A stretch of 64,000 bases of DNA, taken from positions 61,001 through 125,000 of the forward strand of contig JALJCO010007128.1 in NCBI GenBank assembly GCA_023101725.1. The letters are read 5' to 3'. The stretch is from Atherinomorus stipes. Its lineage: Eukaryota > Chordata > Actinopteri > Atheriniformes > Atherinidae. Made by a program: the position numbers and the translations under genes. Shown here piece after piece: positions 60,786 through 64,000 of this stretch. The notes under the pieces are model-generated. The model worked only from the letters and a program-made list of their open reading frames with translations. It was not told where the DNA came from and searched no databases. Numbering within the stretch: the first letter of the stretch is position 1; each line of letters opens with the position of its first letter.

Positions 60786-61465
60786 TCAGCGCACTTTGAA
60801 GCCATTTAATTGTTTCTGAAATGAGACGACCGAGTCGTCCAACATTGTTGTTTTTGCTGTTTGTGTGTGACGTCGATGCACATGCGGCGTGAGCAGGTCC
60901 ACCATCATTTTAGCGTTTGGGGGCGTGATTCAGACAAGAACGCAACAGCGTTGCGTCTTCAGGAATTCCACTCTGGAACGAGTCTTCAGATTTTTGCGTC
61001 TTTAACTCAGAAAAACGCCGTTGCTGTGTGAACAAAAGGCACTTCCCAGGAAATATTTTGACGTTTTCACCTGCAATCGTGCTCATGTGAACAGCCCCTA
61101 AAAATGGACAGTGATGTTCAGCATCAAAGATTCCAGAGCTGCAACTGCAAAAGCTCCGCCCCCTGTGAGCTTCCGCCGAGACCTGGGAACCTCCAGAAGC
61201 AGCTGATCAGCAGATCTGAGGCACCGAGCTGGTGAGTAAAATGACATCAGCTCAGAGAGGTGCTGTGGGGCCATTTAAAGACTGAAAAACAAATAAAAGA
61301 ATCTGAAAGACACACACCAGAACTTTTAGACCTTAGAAATCTGCATTTCTGACTTGTTTTGAGGTCACACAAACATTAAATATGACGAGCCGTCACTGTC
61401 CAGATGCGTCCCGAGGCTCAGAAACTGCAGTATGTAAGTTTCCCATCCAGAACGCAACCGTGACG
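60786..61465. other. No recognised gene
   Basis: Between two arrays. No familiar repeat ends or domains were found. Confidence 0.5.
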
Positions 61466-61467
61466 TT

Positions 61468-63966
61468 GCAGCACCGCATCACGTACTAGCAAACGCACAT
61501 GAACCAGACATGGACACAGCGGGTGTTTGAACGCATCACGTACTAGCAAACGGACATGAACCAGACATGGATACAGCGGGTGTTTGAACGCATCACGTAC
61601 TAGCAAACGCACATGAACCAGGCATGGACACAGCGGGTGTTTGAACGCATCACGTACTAGCAAACGCACATGAACCAGACATGGACACAGCGGGTGTTTG
61701 AACGCATCACGTACTAGCAAACGCACATGAACCAGGCATGGACACAGCGGGTGTTTGAACGCATCACGTACTAGCAAACGGACATGAACCAGACATGGAC
61801 ACAGCGAGTGTTTGAACGCATCACGTTCTAGCAAACGGATATGAACCAGACATGAACACAGCGGGTGCTTGAACGCATCACGTACTAGCAAACGCACATG
61901 AACCAGACATGAACACAGCGGGTGTTTGAACGCATCACGTACTAGCAAACGCACATGAACCAGACATGGATACAGCGGGTGTTTGAACGCATCACGTACT
62001 AGCAAACGCACATGAACCAGACATGGACACAGCGGGTGTTTGAACGCATCACGTACTAGCAAACGGACATGAACCAGACATGGACACAGCGAGTGTTTGA
62101 ACGCATCACGTACCAGCAAACGGATACATGAACCACACATGGACACAGCGAGTGTTTGAACGCATCACGTACTAGCAAACGGATATGAACCAGACATGAA
62201 CACAGCGGGTGCTTGAACGCATCACGTACTAGCAAACGCACATGAACCAGACATGAACACAGCGGGTGTTTGAACGCATCACGTACCAGCAAACGGATAC
62301 ATGAACCAGACATGGACACAGCGGGTGTTTGAACGCATCACGTACCAGCAAACGCACATGAACCAGGCATGGACACAGCGAGTGTTTGAACGCATCACGT
62401 ACTAGCAAACGGATATGAACCACACATGAACACAGTGGGTGTTTGAACGCATCACGTACTAGCAAACGGATATGAACCAGACATGGACACAGCGAGTGTT
62501 TGAACGCATCACGTACTAGCAAACGGATATGAACCAGACATGGACACAGCGGGTGTTTGAACGCATCACGTACTAGCAAACGGATATGAACCAGACATGG
62601 ACACAGCGAGTGTTTGAACGCATCACGTACTAGCAAACGGATATGAACCAGACATGAACACAGTGGGTGTTTGAACGCATCACGTACTAGCAAACGGATA
62701 TGAACCAGACATGGACACAGCGAGTGTTTGAACGCATCACGTACTAGCAAACGGATATGAACCAGACATGGACACAGCGGGTGTTTGAACGCATCACGTA
62801 CTAGCAAATGGACATGAACCAGACATGGACACAGCGGGTGTTTGAACGCATCACGTACTAGCAAACGGACATGAACCAGAGATGAACACAGCGGGTGTTT
62901 GAACGCATCACGTACTAGCAAACGGACATGAACCAGACATGAACACAGCGGGTGTTTGAACGCATCACGTACCAGCAAACGGACATGTACCAGACATGAA
63001 CACAGCGGGTGTTTGAACGCATCACGTACTAGCAAACGGACATGAACCAGACATGAACACAGCGGGTGTTTGAACGCATCACGTACTAGCAAACGGACAT
63101 GAACCAGACATGAACACAGCGGGTGTTTGAACGCATCACGTACCAGCAAACGGACATGAACCAGACATGAACACAGCGGGTGTTTGAACGCATCACGTAC
63201 CAGCAAACGGACATGAACCAGACATGAACACAGCGGGTGTTTGAACGCATCACGTACTAGCAAACGCACATGAACCAGGCATGGACACAGCGAGTGTTTG
63301 AACGCATCACGTACTAGCAAACAGATATGAACCAGACATGAACACAGTGGGTGTTTGAACGCATCACGTACTAGCAAACGGATATGAACCAGACATGGAC
63401 ACAGCGAGTGTTTGAACGCATCACGTACTAGCAAACGGATATGAACCAGACATGGACACAGCGGGTGTTTGAACGCATCACGTACCAGCAAACGGACATG
63501 AACCAGACATGGACACAGCGGGTGTTTGAACGCATCACGTACTAGCAAACGGACATGAACCAGACATGGACACAGCGGGTGTTTGAACGCATCACGTACT
63601 AGCAAACGGACACGAACCAGAGATGAACACAGCGGGTGTTTGAACGCATCACGTACCAGCAAACGGATATGAACCAGACATTGACACAGCGGGTGTTTGA
63701 ACGCATCACGTACCAGCAAACGGTCATGAACCAGACATGAACACAGCGGGTGTTTGAAAGCATCATGTACCAGCAAACGGACACGAACCAGAGATGAACA
63801 CAGCGGGTGTTTGAACGCATCACGTACTAGCAAACAGATATGAACCAGACATGGACACAGCGGGTGTTTGAACGCATCACGTACTAGCAAACGGACATGA
63901 ACCAGACATGGACACAGCGGGTGTTTGAACGCATCACGCACTAGCAAACGGACATGAACCAGACAC
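61468..63966. repeat. 57-bp minisatellite, about 44 units
   Basis: Units of GTGTTTGAACGCATCACGTA, CTAGCAAACGGACATGAACC and AGACATGGACACAGCGG. Variants: ACGTACTAG/ACGTACCAG, ACGGACATG/ACGCACATG/ACGGATATG, ATGGACAC/ATGAACAC. It ends at about 63966, where unrelated CACCCATACACCCCCACC begins 34 bp before the window end. 57 is a multiple of three, which explains the 583- and 242-codon minus-strand frames. Confidence 0.97.
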
Positions 63967-64000
63967 CCATACACCCCCACCTCACTATACCCCCAGTACC

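Noticed and set aside
61418..63980. 583-codon minus-strand frame with L-L-V-R-D-A-F-K-H repeats
   Set aside because: 57-bp repeat artefact; no gene context and the unit also drives other frames.

Overview
The window looks like vertebrate, almost certainly teleost fish, nuclear DNA. Coding sequence is split into small exons with GT/AG introns, and the spaces between are filled with Tc1-like, hAT-like and piggyBac-like DNA transposon remnants, pieces of non-LTR retrotransposons, tRNA-derived SINE pieces and many minisatellites. I see no operons, no CRISPR and no rRNA.

One gene dominates: mst1r (RON, the macrophage-stimulating-protein receptor tyrosine kinase of the MET family) on the + strand, start codon at 9264 and stop codon at 57479-57481. 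I could place 20 coding exons. All introns are GT..AG, and reading frame and phase carry through every junction to give a protein of 1374 residues. In order it has a signal peptide, a Sema domain with a K-R-R-R-R furin-type site at residues 296-300, a PSI domain, IPT repeats, one membrane helix (about 940-962), a juxtamembrane D-Y-R motif (Tyr998), a complete kinase domain and a two-tyrosine docking tail (Tyr1335, Tyr1342). The gene covers about 48 kb because introns 1, 3, 5, 8, 10, 11, 15, 18 and 19 hold repeats.

Layout: 1-846, 34-bp minisatellite. 847-4370, mostly unrecognised sequence with one short foldback element and one common fish repeat. About 4370-8590, a LINE endonuclease fragment followed by a 3.8-kb array of a 63-bp unit that resembles a piece of the same LINE. 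9264-10469, mst1r exon 1. 10470-27909, intron 1: a retrotransposon copy with a 15-bp target duplication, a 21-bp array, a repeat carrying a 35-bp array, a Tc1-like copy carrying a 14-unit array, a 2.4-kb array of a 10-bp unit, and a deleted Tc1-like derivative. 27910-57481, exons 2-20 with further arrays and elements between them. 57482-64000, the 3' flank: an inverted copy of the 16-kb repeat, an 18-bp palindromic array and a 57-bp array that almost reaches the window edge.

I do not see a new multi-gene system. The most unusual property is that many of the tandem arrays lie inside, or are built from, identifiable transposable elements, and that three intronic arrays repeat splice-site-like motifs tens of times on the sense strand of a receptor kinase whose human orthologue is known for alternative splicing. 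The long open frames over the arrays are by-products of repeat periodicity and are not annotated as genes.
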